Assembly (NCBI GenBank): GCA_944320015.1
Contig: CALUFO010000014.1
Coordinates: 1-64,000, forward strand
DNA length: 64,000 nucleotides
Reading direction: 5' to 3'
Source of the DNA: an uncultured Barnesiella sp.
GTDB lineage: Bacteria > Bacteroidota > Bacteroidia > Bacteroidales > Barnesiellaceae
Shown: positions 39,193 through 48,931 of the stretch, in pieces
Numbering within the stretch: position 1 is the stretch's first letter
Layout of the letters: each line of letters starts with the position of its first letter
The notes under the pieces: generated by a model
Database searches by the model: none
What the model was told of the DNA's origin: nothing
What the model saw: the letters and a program-made list of their open reading frames with translations, nothing else
Program-made: the position numbers and the translations under genes

Positions 39193-41430
39193 ATGAAAAC
39201 AAATAGATGGATATCTACATTTTGCATAGGCTCGATATGTATGACCTGTGGAATAGGAAATCTTGCCGGGGCGGTGACTCCTGTTGAAGCGCGTGTCGAC
39301 TCGGTGTTGCGGCTGATGACACTGACCGAGAAAATAGGACAGATGAACCAAATTTCCAATACGGAAGAACTTACCGGGCAACAAATTGAATATTTCGATA
39401 CCAAAGAACTTATTAAAGGTGGACATGTGGGGTCTATGCTCAATGTGTCGGGAGCCGAGCAAACCCGTCGTTATCAAGAGATAGCGGTCAACGACACTCG
39501 GTTGCGCATACCGCTTATTTTCGGCATGGATATCGTGCATGGATTTAAGACCATTTCGCCGATTCCGTTGGCCGAGAGCTGCTCGTGGAATTTGGATTTG
39601 ATAGAACAGTCGGCTCGGGTCGCCGCCTCAGAGGCCACTGCGGCCGGATTGCATTGGACTTTTGCCCCGATGGTCGATATTACACGCGACCCTCGGTGGG
39701 GGCGAGTCATAGAGGGCGCCGGTGAAGACCCCTATTTGGGCTCGGCTATTGCCGTGGCGCGGGTGAAGGGATTCCAAGGCGACGATTTGGCGGCGCACAA
39801 TACGATGGCCGCTTGTGCGAAACATTTTGCGGGCTATGGTGCCGGCGAGGGAGGCCGGGAGTATAATACGGTAGATATTTCGGAACAAAGGCTCCGGGAG
39901 TTGTATCTTCCTCCGTTTGCCGCAGCGGCCGAGGCCGGGGTAGCCACATTTATGACTTCTTTCAACGAGTTGATGGGAGTGCCTGCTACCGGCTCGTCTT
40001 TTTTGGTGCGCGACATCTTGAAAGGAGAGTGGAACTATGACGGTATGGTTGTTTCGGATTGGAGTTCTGTGGCCGAAATAGCCGTACATGGAGTGGCCGA
40101 AGGCAAATCGGGAGCTGCTCGGTTGGCAGTGACAGCCGGCTGCGATATGGATATGGAGGGCCATTGTTATGTGTCGGAACTCGAAGATTTGGTTCGTCGA
40201 GGGATTGTGGACGAGTCGTTGATCGACGATGCGGTGCGCCGTATCCTTCGGTTGAAATTTGAATTGGGACTTTTTGACGATCCTTATCGGTATTGCGATG
40301 CCGGCCGGGAAGCGCGCGAAACCCTGTCGGCCGAGAAACGCGACGCCGTGCGGGCGATGGCTCGTGAATCGATTGTGTTGTTGGAAAATAGAGATGGCAT
40401 ATTGCCATTGAGCAATCGCTATAAAAACATCGCGCTCATAGGGCCGTTGGCCGATAATCCCGACGATATGCTGGGCTCTTGGTGCGCTTTGGGGAATGGG
40501 AAAAATGTCGTGGACATACGGCAGGGCATCGAGCAGGCCGTGGGCGAATCGGCGACTATCCATTATGCCAAAGGCTGTGATATCGAGAGCGATGACCGCA
40601 GCGGTTTCCCCGAAGCGATTCGGGTTGCCAAGTCTTGCGATGTGGCCGTCGTGTGTTTAGGTGAAGACCGGTTCATGAGCGGCGAGGGTGCCAGCCGTGC
40701 GAAGATTACGTTGCCCGGGGTGCAGCGAGAGCTGTTACAAGAAATCAAAGAAACCGGCACCCCTATCGTCTTGTTGTTGAATAACGGCAGGCCTTTGGTT
40801 CTCGATTGGGAGAAAGAACATATCGGCACTATCGTAGAGTGCTGGCAACTGGGTGTTGAGGCCGGGAATGCGATTGCCGATGTGCTTTTCGGGGCATATA
40901 ACCCTTCGGGGAAATTGGCTATGTCGTTTCCTTATACCGAAGGCCAAATACCGGTTTATTACAATTACAAAAATACCGGCCGCCCGTATGAGCCGGAAAT
41001 GCGTTACGTCTCGCATTATCAAGATTGTCCTAATGAGCCCTTGTACTCTTTTGGGTATGGGCTCAGTTACACACGATTTGAATATGGAGCGATCGAACTC
41101 GATAGCGACACGCTTGTCGAGGGTAATACATTGCGTGTGACCGTGCCGGTAACGAATACGGGCAATTACGACGGCGATGAGGTCGTGCAACTTTATATCC
41201 GCGATGTGTGTGCACGCGTTACCCGTCCTGTGAAAGAGTTGAAAGGGTTTGAGAAAATAACCTTGAAAAAAGGGGAGACCCGCTCTGTCGTATTCGAGTT
41301 GTCTCTCCCCGATTTGGAATATGTGCTTGCCGATGGCCGGCGAGTATGGGATCCCGGCATGTTTGAGGTTTTTGTCGGCGGGAACCCCGACGAGGTGAAG
41401 AAAGCCGAGTTCATGCTGGTTGCAAAGTAG
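39193..41430 (+). CDS. GH3 beta-glycosidase (BglX-type), periplasmic
   Basis: A 745-residue family 3 glycoside hydrolase with an N-terminal signal sequence. Domain 1 shows RLMTLTEKIGQMNQ, GMDIVHGFKTISPIPLA, WTFAPMVDITRDPRWGR, AKHFAGYGAGEGGREYNTVD and the nucleophile Asp289 in GMVVSDWSS. Domain 2 follows (ESIVLLENRDGILPL ... CLGEDRFMSGEGASR), then a fibronectin III-like end (GYGLSYTRFEYG ... RPVKELKGFEKI). It removes non-reducing beta-linked glucose or related sugars from oligosaccharides in the periplasm. It is co-directional with the GH26-like gene and probably HTCS-controlled. It ends with TAG followed by a strong terminator. Confidence 0.93.
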   Translation: MKTNRWISTFCIGSICMTCGIGNLAGAVTPVEARVDSVLRLMTLTEKIGQMNQISNTEELTGQQIEYFDTKELIKGGHVGSMLNVSGAEQTRRYQEIAVNDTRLRIPLIFGMDIVHGFKTISPIPLAESCSWNLDLIEQSARVAASEATAAGLHWTFAPMVDITRDPRWGRVIEGAGEDPYLGSAIAVARVKGFQGDDLAAHNTMAACAKHFAGYGAGEGGREYNTVDISEQRLRELYLPPFAAAAEAGVATFMTSFNELMGVPATGSSFLVRDILKGEWNYDGMVVSDWSSVAEIAVHGVAEGKSGAARLAVTAGCDMDMEGHCYVSELEDLVRRGIVDESLIDDAVRRILRLKFELGLFDDPYRYCDAGREARETLSAEKRDAVRAMARESIVLLENRDGILPLSNRYKNIALIGPLADNPDDMLGSWCALGNGKNVVDIRQGIEQAVGESATIHYAKGCDIESDDRSGFPEAIRVAKSCDVAVVCLGEDRFMSGEGASRAKITLPGVQRELLQEIKETGTPIVLLLNNGRPLVLDWEKEHIGTIVECWQLGVEAGNAIADVLFGAYNPSGKLAMSFPYTEGQIPVYYNYKNTGRPYEPEMRYVSHYQDCPNEPLYSFGYGLSYTRFEYGAIELDSDTLVEGNTLRVTVPVTNTGNYDGDEVVQLYIRDVCARVTRPVKELKGFEKITLKKGETRSVVFELSLPDLEYVLADGRRVWDPGMFEVFVGGNPDEVKKAEFMLVAK

Positions 41431-41613
41431 ATTGCCGTACAATATAAAATCATCAATTTTTCTCCTCGGGGCGACAGCCCCGAGGTATCTCCCCTATATC
41501 GCTGTCGTGGCACAGGGGGGAAAGGGGATTGGCGCAGCCGTTAAGGGGGGGGGCTTTTCCCGTCGTTGCCGGGGAGGGTTCGTTTAATTCCCTGCTGGTT
41601 CAATGTAATATAG

Positions 41614-41656
41614 CAAATGGCTGAATCGAAGTTTTTAGCCTCGGTTCAGCCATTTG
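41614..41656. terminator. Bidirectional terminator between GH3 and LRR genes
   Basis: CAAATGGCTGAATCGA pairs with TCGGTTCAGCCATTTG (41641-41656 side) around AGTTTTTAGCC. Both convergent genes end within 190 bp. 41431-41613 contains only GC-rich runs (GGGGGG stretch at 41546) and no gene. Confidence 0.75.
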
Positions 41657-41679
41657 TCGTCGATGAAAACAAAATGCCG

Positions 41680-43041
41680 TTATTTATTGATGACTTTGAA
41701 TGTGCGTTGTCCTATTTTCACGATGTAGATACCTTTTGCGAAACGGCTCAAATCGACGGTCTGTTCGTGGGTCGACAATACATGGCTGCCCACGCAGTTG
41801 AAGATTTCGGCGGGAGCGGCGGGTTCGCCGGTGATGTACAGGGTTTTGTTATAAACGCTGCATGATACTTCGTTGGCGTCGAGCGCTTCGATACCCGTAG
41901 ATGTGGAGAATGTGATTTCCAAAGCCATATCATCTTCGCCGACTGCGATTGTATATGAATTTTCACCGTCGCTATCGGGGGTGAGTTTCTCGCCATTGAG
42001 TTTTATCGTAGCGGCGGGATCGACAGTAAGAGTCAGGGTTTCGCCTTCGTACACCTCTATTTCAGTTCCGTCCTCGACTACGTTGGTCTCGGTTGCGAGA
42101 GCGCTGCCTTCGACGTTAGCCGTGCCTTCGCCTTCGATCGAAACGGCTATGTGATGGGATAGATAAGCTATGGTCAATCCGGCTTCGCCCCAAGCGGTAT
42201 AGGCGTCGGCGTGTTTTTTAAGTATTCTCGCCGTGGTATTGGATATACCCGTCGCTGCTCCGAACGAGCGGTCACCCAACTCGGGAGCGACTTCGTTGCG
42301 GCAAGTGAAAGTTCTTGTAGGATTCCCCTCGGCGTAGAAAGCCAAGTCTCCTATGGTAGCGACGCTGTTGGGGAAGGTGAAATTGGTAATGCCGGTGCGG
42401 TCGAACACCCGTTCTTTAATCTCAGTCACTCCGTCGGGGACTTCGGTAATCGCCAGTTTGGAACAGAATTCAAAGGCTCGTGTTCCGAACCCGGTTAATT
42501 GGGCAGGGAGTTTGGTAATGGTAATCTCGGCGCATTTCGAGAATCCGTATTGTCCTACCCGGGTGAGGTTTTCGGGGAGTGCGCTTATTTTTAGGATTGC
42601 GCAATTTTGGAAGGCATAGTCGTCGATATTCCCGACGAGAGTCCAATTTACAGTCTCCAAGCTGGAGCAGCCATCGAAAGCGTATTTCCCGATTTTCGCC
42701 AGATCGGCGGGAAGGGTAACGGTTTTCAATGCCGTCATTTTCTGGCACAATTTATCGGTGATGCTTTTGTTGGTGAACGAGACACCCGAGATGTCCAGCA
42801 CTTCGAGTTGCGCGCCGAATGTAGATTTGAGATAGGTGGCGTCGGTGTTGTCGAGCGTCTCGCCTGTGATGGTCAGTTGGGTGATGGTTGCCGCATCGGA
42901 GCCGTCGAGGGCGGCGGTTGTTTCGGCTTCCAGAGAACCGGCCGTAGTGTGATTGACAGTCAACGTTTGAGCCGACAAGTTGCTTCCCAAGCCTGTGGCG
43001 AGGAGGAATGCGGCGCTAAAAATGAAGTTAAGTTTTTCCAT
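41680..43041 (-). CDS. Secreted BspA-type leucine-rich-repeat protein with sorting tail
   Basis: The start is ATG 43041 (MEKLNFIFSAAFLLATGLGSNLSAQ), giving a signal peptide. The body has LRR_5/BspA repeats: LKTVTLPADLAKIGKYAFDGCSSLETVNW, ALPENLTRVGQYGFSKCAEI, KLPAQLTGFGTRAFEFCSKL. A beta-rich region (HHIAVSIEGEGTANVEGSALATE ... GETLTLTVDPAATIKLNGE) and a C-terminal stretch VSCSVYNKTLYITGEPAAPAEIFNCVGSHV...LSRFAKGIYIVKIGQRTFKVINK follow; the last 70 residues are like type IX secretion sorting domains (Por_Secre_tail). Surface binding or adhesion is likely. It is convergent with the first GH3 gene and divergent from the second. Confidence 0.85.
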   Translation of the reverse strand: MEKLNFIFSAAFLLATGLGSNLSAQTLTVNHTTAGSLEAETTAALDGSDAATITQLTITGETLDNTDATYLKSTFGAQLEVLDISGVSFTNKSITDKLCQKMTALKTVTLPADLAKIGKYAFDGCSSLETVNWTLVGNIDDYAFQNCAILKISALPENLTRVGQYGFSKCAEITITKLPAQLTGFGTRAFEFCSKLAITEVPDGVTEIKERVFDRTGITNFTFPNSVATIGDLAFYAEGNPTRTFTCRNEVAPELGDRSFGAATGISNTTARILKKHADAYTAWGEAGLTIAYLSHHIAVSIEGEGTANVEGSALATETNVVEDGTEIEVYEGETLTLTVDPAATIKLNGEKLTPDSDGENSYTIAVGEDDMALEITFSTSTGIEALDANEVSCSVYNKTLYITGEPAAPAEIFNCVGSHVLSTHEQTVDLSRFAKGIYIVKIGQRTFKVINK

Positions 43042-43275
43042 GGGTAAAAGTATTTTAATGGTGAAGGGACAGAACAGCCGTCGGAGGATTGTGCCCTCTT
43101 TGCGACTGTTCTGTCCCAATAAAGTTTTTTTAGAATAAGTCAAGATATTTATTAAAAATCCCGATAAAAGATTCCTGTTTGATTTTATGCGCCGGATAAT
43201 TCCCGGCGCATAAAATCAATTTTAGGAACATCACCTCATTTTTTGTAAGAAACCGAAACCGATACCGGAAGACCT

Positions 43276-45477
43276 ATGAAGCCGATATATTTTATAGCCC
43301 TGTTTTTTGCCTGTTGTTTCCCTATAAGTCTGTTTTCCCAGACTCCTGTTTACCTCGATGAAAGCAAGCCGGTAGACGAGCGTATAGAAGATGCTTTGTC
43401 GCGCATGACGCTGGAAGAGAAAATCGCAATGTGCCATGCGCAATCCAAGTTCAGCACGCCGGGTTGTCCCCGGCTGGGTATCCCGGAACTGTGGATGAGC
43501 GACGGGCCGCATGGAGTGAGAATGGAATTTGTGTGGGACGATTGGCAGCATGCCCATTGGACAAACGATTCATGCACAGCCTATCCGGCACTTTCCTGTT
43601 TGGCGGCGACGTTCAATCCCGAGTTGTCCTACCGGTATGGAAAAGCGTTGGGCGAGGAGGCTCGTTATCGCAAGAAAGATATTATATTGGGCCCGGGGGT
43701 GAATATTTATCGCACCCCATTGAGCGGTCGTAATTTCGAATATATGGGGGAAGACCCGTTTTTGTCGTCGGTCATGGTGGTGCCCTATATTCAAGGAGTG
43801 CAAGAGAATGGCGTGGCCGCTTGTGTGAAACACTTTGTGCTGAACAACCAAGAGAAATACCGGAATGAAATCAATGTAGAGGTGAGCGAGAGAGCCCTCA
43901 ATGAAATATATTTTCCGGCATTTAAGGCGGCTGTCGAACGGGGAGGTGTGTGGGCTGTCATGGGCTCCTATAATAAATATAAAGGGACTTATTGCTCGCA
44001 TAACGATACGCTAATCAATAAGATACTGAAAGGCCAATGGAAATTCGACGGTGTGATGGTTACCGACTGGGGTTCGGCTCATGATACCGACGAGGCGGCT
44101 CGAAACGGGTTGGATTTGGAGATGGGAACATGGACCAATGGATTGACATGGGGGCTGAGTTCAGCTTATAATCAATATTATTTGGCGCAGCCGTTTTTGG
44201 AAAAAATCAATCGGGGAGAGCTTCCCGAGAGTTTATTGGACGAGAAGATTCGTCGTATTCTGCGACTCTGTTTCAGAACCAACATGAATAGGCAGAGGCC
44301 TTATGGACGGAAATTGACCGAAGAACATACCGCCATTGCCCGAAAAGTGGCCGAGGAGGGTATCGTTTTATTGAAGAATGAAAAAGATTTTTTCCCGATA
44401 GAACCGGGAAGGTATAAAAAGATTGCGGTTATTGGTGAAAATGCGGTGAAAAAACTGACCGAGGGGGGAGGCTCGTCCGAGTTGAAAGCCCGTCGGGAAG
44501 TTTCGCCGTTGGAAGGGCTCATCGAAAAATATGGCAAAGAGGTCATTGTGTATAGCATGGGATACGCTTCGGGGGCTCCCGATTACAATCGGGAACTTCC
44601 CTCGGGATTCGATGCCGACTCGTTGGTGCGCAGTGCTGTCGACGTGGCCAAGGAGGCCGATGTGGTACTGTTTTTCGGGGGCTTGAACAAAAACTTCCGG
44701 CAAGATTGCGAGGGCGATGACCGGGAAAGTATGGATTTGCCTTATGGACAAAATGAATTGCTGGATAAAATCTTGCAGGTCAATCCCAATGTGGGGGTTG
44801 TCGTGATTAGCGGCAATGCTGTTTCGATGCCGTGGCTCGAAGAGGTAAAAGGTCTGATGCAATCGTGGTACTTGGGCTCGGAGGCAGGTACGGCTACCGC
44901 GCGGGTAATCAGCGGGGAGGTAAGTCCCTCGGGGAAATTGCCTTTCTCGATTCCTCGCAAATTGGAGGATAACAGCGCCCACTATTTCGGCTCGAAATCC
45001 TATCCGGGAGATGGTAAAAATGTGTATTACTGCGACGATATTTTGGTGGGCTACCGTTGGCACGACACCCGCCGGATAGATCCGTTGTTCCCCTTTGGAT
45101 ATGGACTTTCCTACACCGGTTTTGAATATGGGAAAGCATCGGCCGACAAGAAAAACTATACCGTGGCCGACACGGTGAAAATACAGGTCGAGATTGCCAA
45201 TGTGGGACGCATGGACGGAGCCGAGACCGTGCAAGTCTATGTGAGTCAGGAAAATCCTTCGTTGCCTCGGCCGGTGAAAGAGTTGAAAGGATTCCAAAAA
45301 GTTTTCTTGCGGGAGGGTGAGAAAAAATATGTAACTTTGGAAATCCCGGTTCGAGATTTCGCATTCTATGACGACCGCCAATCCCGATGGGTGGTCGAGC
45401 CGGATCGCTATAAGTTGCATATCGCAGCCTCTTCGCGCGATATAAAGAAGAGTGTCGAGGTTGTTGTGAAGCCGTAA
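43276..45477 (+). CDS. GH3 beta-glucosidase, second copy
   Basis: A 733-residue family 3 hydrolase with a signal peptide (IALFFACCFPISLFSQ). The order PVDERIEDALSRMTLEEKIAM, MSDGPHGVRME, ILGPGVNIYRTPLSGRNFEYMGEDP, ACVKHFVLNNQE and nucleophile Asp264 in GVMVTDWGSAHDT is typical; the acid/base candidate lies in QDCEGDDRESMDLPYGQ. It also has the FnIII-like C-terminal domain (GYGLSYTGFEYG ... RPVKELKGFQKVFL). It differs strongly from the GH3 at 39193, so the two are not recent duplicates and probably differ in linkage. It is followed after 41 bp by the FAD protein, with which it likely forms an operon. Confidence 0.93.
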   Translation: MKPIYFIALFFACCFPISLFSQTPVYLDESKPVDERIEDALSRMTLEEKIAMCHAQSKFSTPGCPRLGIPELWMSDGPHGVRMEFVWDDWQHAHWTNDSCTAYPALSCLAATFNPELSYRYGKALGEEARYRKKDIILGPGVNIYRTPLSGRNFEYMGEDPFLSSVMVVPYIQGVQENGVAACVKHFVLNNQEKYRNEINVEVSERALNEIYFPAFKAAVERGGVWAVMGSYNKYKGTYCSHNDTLINKILKGQWKFDGVMVTDWGSAHDTDEAARNGLDLEMGTWTNGLTWGLSSAYNQYYLAQPFLEKINRGELPESLLDEKIRRILRLCFRTNMNRQRPYGRKLTEEHTAIARKVAEEGIVLLKNEKDFFPIEPGRYKKIAVIGENAVKKLTEGGGSSELKARREVSPLEGLIEKYGKEVIVYSMGYASGAPDYNRELPSGFDADSLVRSAVDVAKEADVVLFFGGLNKNFRQDCEGDDRESMDLPYGQNELLDKILQVNPNVGVVVISGNAVSMPWLEEVKGLMQSWYLGSEAGTATARVISGEVSPSGKLPFSIPRKLEDNSAHYFGSKSYPGDGKNVYYCDDILVGYRWHDTRRIDPLFPFGYGLSYTGFEYGKASADKKNYTVADTVKIQVEIANVGRMDGAETVQVYVSQENPSLPRPVKELKGFQKVFLREGEKKYVTLEIPVRDFAFYDDRQSRWVVEPDRYKLHIAASSRDIKKSVEVVVKP

Positions 45478-45518
45478 CAAAGAGTAAGGAGTATAAATAG
45501 AAAAAACAGAATAGATTT

Positions 45519-47522
45519 ATGAGAGGATTATATTTGTGGTGTGTGATGGTGCCGCTCTTGCTGTTCACCAGTTGTCAAAGAGGCGCCGAAAGTGTGGATA
45601 TTTGTATATACGGAGGAACTTCGGCCGGGGTTATTGCGGCATATACAGCCTCGATGGAGGGGAAAAAAGTGCTGTTGATCGAACCCGGCAGGCACTTGGG
45701 CGGAATGACTTCGGGCGGATTGGGATATACCGACATCGGGAACAAGTTTGTCGTGACCGGGTTGGCTCGCGATTTTTACCGCCGGATAGGAGCACATTAC
45801 GGGCAGTTTGAGCAATGGGTTTTTGAACCGTCGGTTGCGGAGAAACTGTTTCAAGAGTATATCGAACGGGGAAAGGTCGAAGTCTTGTATTCCTATCGCT
45901 TGAACGATGTGAAGAAAGAGGGCACACGCATCTCGGAGATTGTGGTTGAAAACTCGGAAAATCCGTCGCCCGAAACCCTTCGGAAAATACGGGCAAAGGT
46001 CTTTATCGATTGTACCTACGAGGGCGATCTGATGGCCAAAGCCGGGGCTTCTTATGCGGTAGGCAGGGAGGATAACTCGGTGTATGGCGAGACTTACAAT
46101 GGAGTTCAAATGATGAAGGGGCACCAGTTCTGGGATCCGATAGACCCTTATGTAATACCCGGCGATTCGACCAGTGGCTTGATTTGGGGGGTGAGCGACC
46201 ATGCTCTGCTTCCCGCCGGCTCGGGCGACAAGAAGATACAAGCCTATAATTTCAGGGTTTGCTTGACCGATAATCCCGAGAATATGGTTCCTATCACCCG
46301 TCCCGATAACTACGATTCTACCCGGTATGAATTGGTATTGCGGTTGCATGCCGTCTCTCCCCGGAAATCGGTATATGATTATTTTATTTGGAGCCGCATG
46401 CCCAATTCCAAGACCGATATAAACAATGGGGGCGGAATCTCTACCGATATGATAGGCATGAACTGGGATTATCCCGAGGCCGATTATGACCGCCGCGCCG
46501 AGATATGGAAAGCCCACGAAGATTATACGAAGGGGTTGTTCTATTTCTTGGGGCACGACGAGCGTGTGCCCGAATTTATGAGGAAAGAGATGCTGAAATG
46601 GGGCTATCCCAAAGACGAGTATGTGGATAATAATCACTGGACTCATCAACTTTATGTGCGCGAGGCTCGTCGCATGCTTGGCGAGTTGGTAATGACCGAA
46701 CATCATTGTGTGGGTCGTGAGGTGGTCGACGACGCTATCGGGTGGGCTGCCTATACGATGGATTCCCATAATTGCGACCGCCTTGTCGTCGATGGGGCGG
46801 TAAAGAACGAGGGTAATGTAGAGATAGGAGGCTTCCCGCCTTATCCTATATCCTATCGGGCTATTGTGCCCAAGCGGCAGGAAGTGACCAATCTGTTGGT
46901 TCCGGTGTGCTTGTCGGCATCGCACATTGCATACGGTTCTATACGCATGGAGCCTGTCTTTATGGTATTGGGGCAGTCGGCGGCTGTGGCGGCCGGCCTG
47001 TCGATCGACGAGGGCGTCGACGTGCAGGATGTCGATGTGGCTCGTGTGCAGGAAATTTTGAAAACCGACCCGTTGGCCGACGGCTCTACGCCTGAGATTT
47101 TGGTAGATAACGACGATTCGACCGCTGTCGAGTTACAGGGCGATTGGACCTTGTCCCACGATACTTATCGGGGATATGGCTTGAATTTTTATGTCGACGA
47201 CTCTAAGGGCAAAACGCTTAAAACAATTAAATATGTCCCCAATATCCAAGTTGCCGGCGCTTATAAGGTTTATGTTTTCTTCCCCCAGTTGAAAGAGTCC
47301 TCGACACACACTCCTGTGTGGGTTTGTAACGGTACAGACACCGTACAGGTTCAAGTGCATAAAGACGATATAAAGGTCTTGGGACAAACCGGTGGCGAAT
47401 GGGTATATGTGGGAGAGTATGTTTTGAACAGCGGGCGTGAGGCTTGTGTGGAGATTTCCAATCGAGGCGCCGACAATGTGGTGGCCGCCGACGCTGTGTT
47501 GTTCCTGCCGGTAAGGGAGTAA
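45519..47522 (+). CDS. FAD-dependent oxidoreductase lipoprotein with golvesin-like C-terminal domain
   Basis: A 667-residue lipoprotein (VPLLLFTSC, Cys19). It belongs to the FAD_oxidored (PF12831) type: dinucleotide-binding ICIYGGTSAGVIAAYTASMEGKKVLLIEPGRHLGGMTSGGLGYTD, IDCTYEGDLMAKAGASYAVGRE and the C-terminal FAD contact VCLSASHIAYGSIRMEPVFMVLGQSAAVAAGL. Residues 540-667 form a beta-sandwich (GLNFYVDDSKGKTLKTIKYVP ... GEYVLNSGREACVEISNRGADNVVAADAVLF) like golvesin/CBM-type domains. Its substrate may be a sugar or sugar acid made accessible by the GH3 enzymes; such oxidoreductases are found in Bacteroidetes carbohydrate loci. Redox partner unknown. Confidence 0.85.
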   Translation: MRGLYLWCVMVPLLLFTSCQRGAESVDICIYGGTSAGVIAAYTASMEGKKVLLIEPGRHLGGMTSGGLGYTDIGNKFVVTGLARDFYRRIGAHYGQFEQWVFEPSVAEKLFQEYIERGKVEVLYSYRLNDVKKEGTRISEIVVENSENPSPETLRKIRAKVFIDCTYEGDLMAKAGASYAVGREDNSVYGETYNGVQMMKGHQFWDPIDPYVIPGDSTSGLIWGVSDHALLPAGSGDKKIQAYNFRVCLTDNPENMVPITRPDNYDSTRYELVLRLHAVSPRKSVYDYFIWSRMPNSKTDINNGGGISTDMIGMNWDYPEADYDRRAEIWKAHEDYTKGLFYFLGHDERVPEFMRKEMLKWGYPKDEYVDNNHWTHQLYVREARRMLGELVMTEHHCVGREVVDDAIGWAAYTMDSHNCDRLVVDGAVKNEGNVEIGGFPPYPISYRAIVPKRQEVTNLLVPVCLSASHIAYGSIRMEPVFMVLGQSAAVAAGLSIDEGVDVQDVDVARVQEILKTDPLADGSTPEILVDNDDSTAVELQGDWTLSHDTYRGYGLNFYVDDSKGKTLKTIKYVPNIQVAGAYKVYVFFPQLKESSTHTPVWVCNGTDTVQVQVHKDDIKVLGQTGGEWVYVGEYVLNSGREACVEISNRGADNVVAADAVLFLPVRE

Positions 47523-47560
47523 TAGCGAAAGTCTGTTTAGGTGTAAATGTGTTTTAATTC

Positions 47561-47599
47561 AAAGGAGAGTCATATCGTGTTGCGGTGTGGCTCTTCTTT
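47561..47599 (+). terminator. Terminator after the FAD protein gene
   Basis: AAAGGAGAGTCA pairs with TGGCTCTTCTTT, with two G-T pairs that are stable only in RNA from the plus strand. Bases 47600-47945 are AT-rich (leader of the PepSY-like gene) and show no other feature. Confidence 0.6.
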
Positions 47600-47945
47600 G
47601 TATCTCGGCGATGTTTCCGGGTTAACGTTTCGAGGGAAATTTATAGGCAAAAAAAATTGATTGTCGTCACGACAACCAATCTTTGTTAACCTTAATTCTA
47701 ATACCATGAAAAACACAATGCAAATGTAACGCATATAATTCGACTTGCAAACAAAATCTTCAAAAAAGAGCATAAGTTTAACATTATTTTTCCAATTTCT
47801 TGTTTCTATGACAATTTGTTTGCGCAATGTTTCAAAAATGTTACATTTTGTATTGTTCTTTTGAATGGGATATGATGATAAAATAGTATTGGGATTGATC
47901 TATTGTCGGATAAAATTGTTATTACGGTAAATTAAAAAAAAGCGT

Positions 47946-48401
47946 ATGAAAACTTTTTTGTGGAGTGTCGTGGCGTTGCTGGGTTTTGTGGCGGTGAACG
48001 GTTGCGATGACGACGAGCGGGTGGATTATCGGTTTTTGCCGGTAGCGGTGCACCAGTTTGTCGATACCTATTTTGCCGATGTGGAGGTCGTCAAGGCCGA
48101 GAAAGACGACAAGGAGCCTTGCTATAAAGTGTGGCTGAGCAACCGGTTTGAATTGAAGTTTTATAAAAACGGCGGGTGGCAGGAGGTCGACGGCAACCTG
48201 CAAGTGTTGCCCTCGGCGTTGCAGATGGCTATCTTGCCGGGCAATTTGCTCACCTATGTGGCTACCCAGTATCCCAATGTCGGAATTGTCGAGGCTTCTC
48301 GTTACGATTGGGGGTATGAGGTTGAGTTGAATACGGTTCCTGTCACCGGGCTGAAATTCGACAACGATGGGGCTATAACGACAACAGGCAGGACGTGGTA
48401 G
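47946..48401 (+). CDS. PepSY-like (DUF2874) lipoprotein
   Basis: A 151-residue protein with signal sequence and lipobox-like VAVNGC (residues 15-20). Two tandem BLIP/PepSY-like modules can be seen: VDYRFLPVAVHQFVDTYFADVEVVKAEKDDKEPCYKVWLSNRFELKFYKNGGWQEVDG, then LPSALQMAILPGNLLTYVATQYPNVGIVEASRYDWGYEVELN. DUF2874 proteins of Bacteroidetes sit in the periplasm or at the outer membrane; peptidase inhibition or protein binding has been suggested from the fold. It stands alone between the carbohydrate locus and the folA-thyA operon and converges with folA. Confidence 0.85.
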   Translation: MKTFLWSVVALLGFVAVNGCDDDERVDYRFLPVAVHQFVDTYFADVEVVKAEKDDKEPCYKVWLSNRFELKFYKNGGWQEVDGNLQVLPSALQMAILPGNLLTYVATQYPNVGIVEASRYDWGYEVELNTVPVTGLKFDNDGAITTTGRTW

Positions 48402-48432
48402 CCCTGCCCGTAATCTTTATTCCCGGTCTCGT

Positions 48433-48930
48433 TCACCGTTTGCGGCGATAAGTGACGAAGGTATAGGGGTAGGGGTGCTTCTCGTCGGCCGGCATCGCCT
48501 GTATGTCGGTTTTTATCCACTCGGCTTCGTTTATTGGGGGGAAGAATGTGTCGGCGTCGTCAAACGAGTGGTGGATATGTGTGATATAGAGGGTGTCGGC
48601 CTGCCCAATAGTCGCGTTGTAGAGCGAGGCTCCGCCCATGATGAATAGTTCTTCGTCGGTCGCGAACTGTTCTATTTCGTCGAGCCGGTGGACGACGGTC
48701 ACATTGGGCCATGCAATCTCCCGGTTGTGGGTGAGTACAATATTCCGGCGGTTGGGCAAGGCTCCGTTGGGGAGCGATTCGAAAGTGCGTCGTCCCATCA
48801 CTACGGTATGTCCCGAAGTGAGCGTTTTGAAATGCTTCAGGTCGTTGGGCAGATGGCACAATAGTTGTTGGTTGCGGCCGATGGCTCCATTTTCGGCGAC
48901 GGCGGCGATAAGGGCGATTCGGGTCATCAT
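48433..48930 (-). CDS. folA: Dihydrofolate reductase
   Basis: A 165-residue enzyme that reduces dihydrofolate to tetrahydrofolate with NADPH. The family signature is clear: IALIAAVAENGAIGRNQQLLCHLPNDLKHFKTLTSGHTVVMGRRTFESLP, with Asp-equivalent in LPNDLKHFK for substrate binding, and the later EELFIMGGASLYNATIGQADTLYITHI. Length is normal. It is one base downstream of thyA, which consumes methylene-tetrahydrofolate and produces dihydrofolate, so the two enzymes are co-expressed. ATG at 48930 or 48927. Confidence 0.96.
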   Translation of the reverse strand: MMTRIALIAAVAENGAIGRNQQLLCHLPNDLKHFKTLTSGHTVVMGRRTFESLPNGALPNRRNIVLTHNREIAWPNVTVVHRLDEIEQFATDEELFIMGGASLYNATIGQADTLYITHIHHSFDDADTFFPPINEAEWIKTDIQAMPADEKHPYPYTFVTYRRKR

Positions 48931-48931
48931 T

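Noticed and set aside
39746..40563. Several long minus-strand ORFs inside both GH3 genes and the housekeeping genes
   Set aside because: Shadows of GC-rich coding DNA; no start signals and the plus/minus main frames carry complete family motifs.
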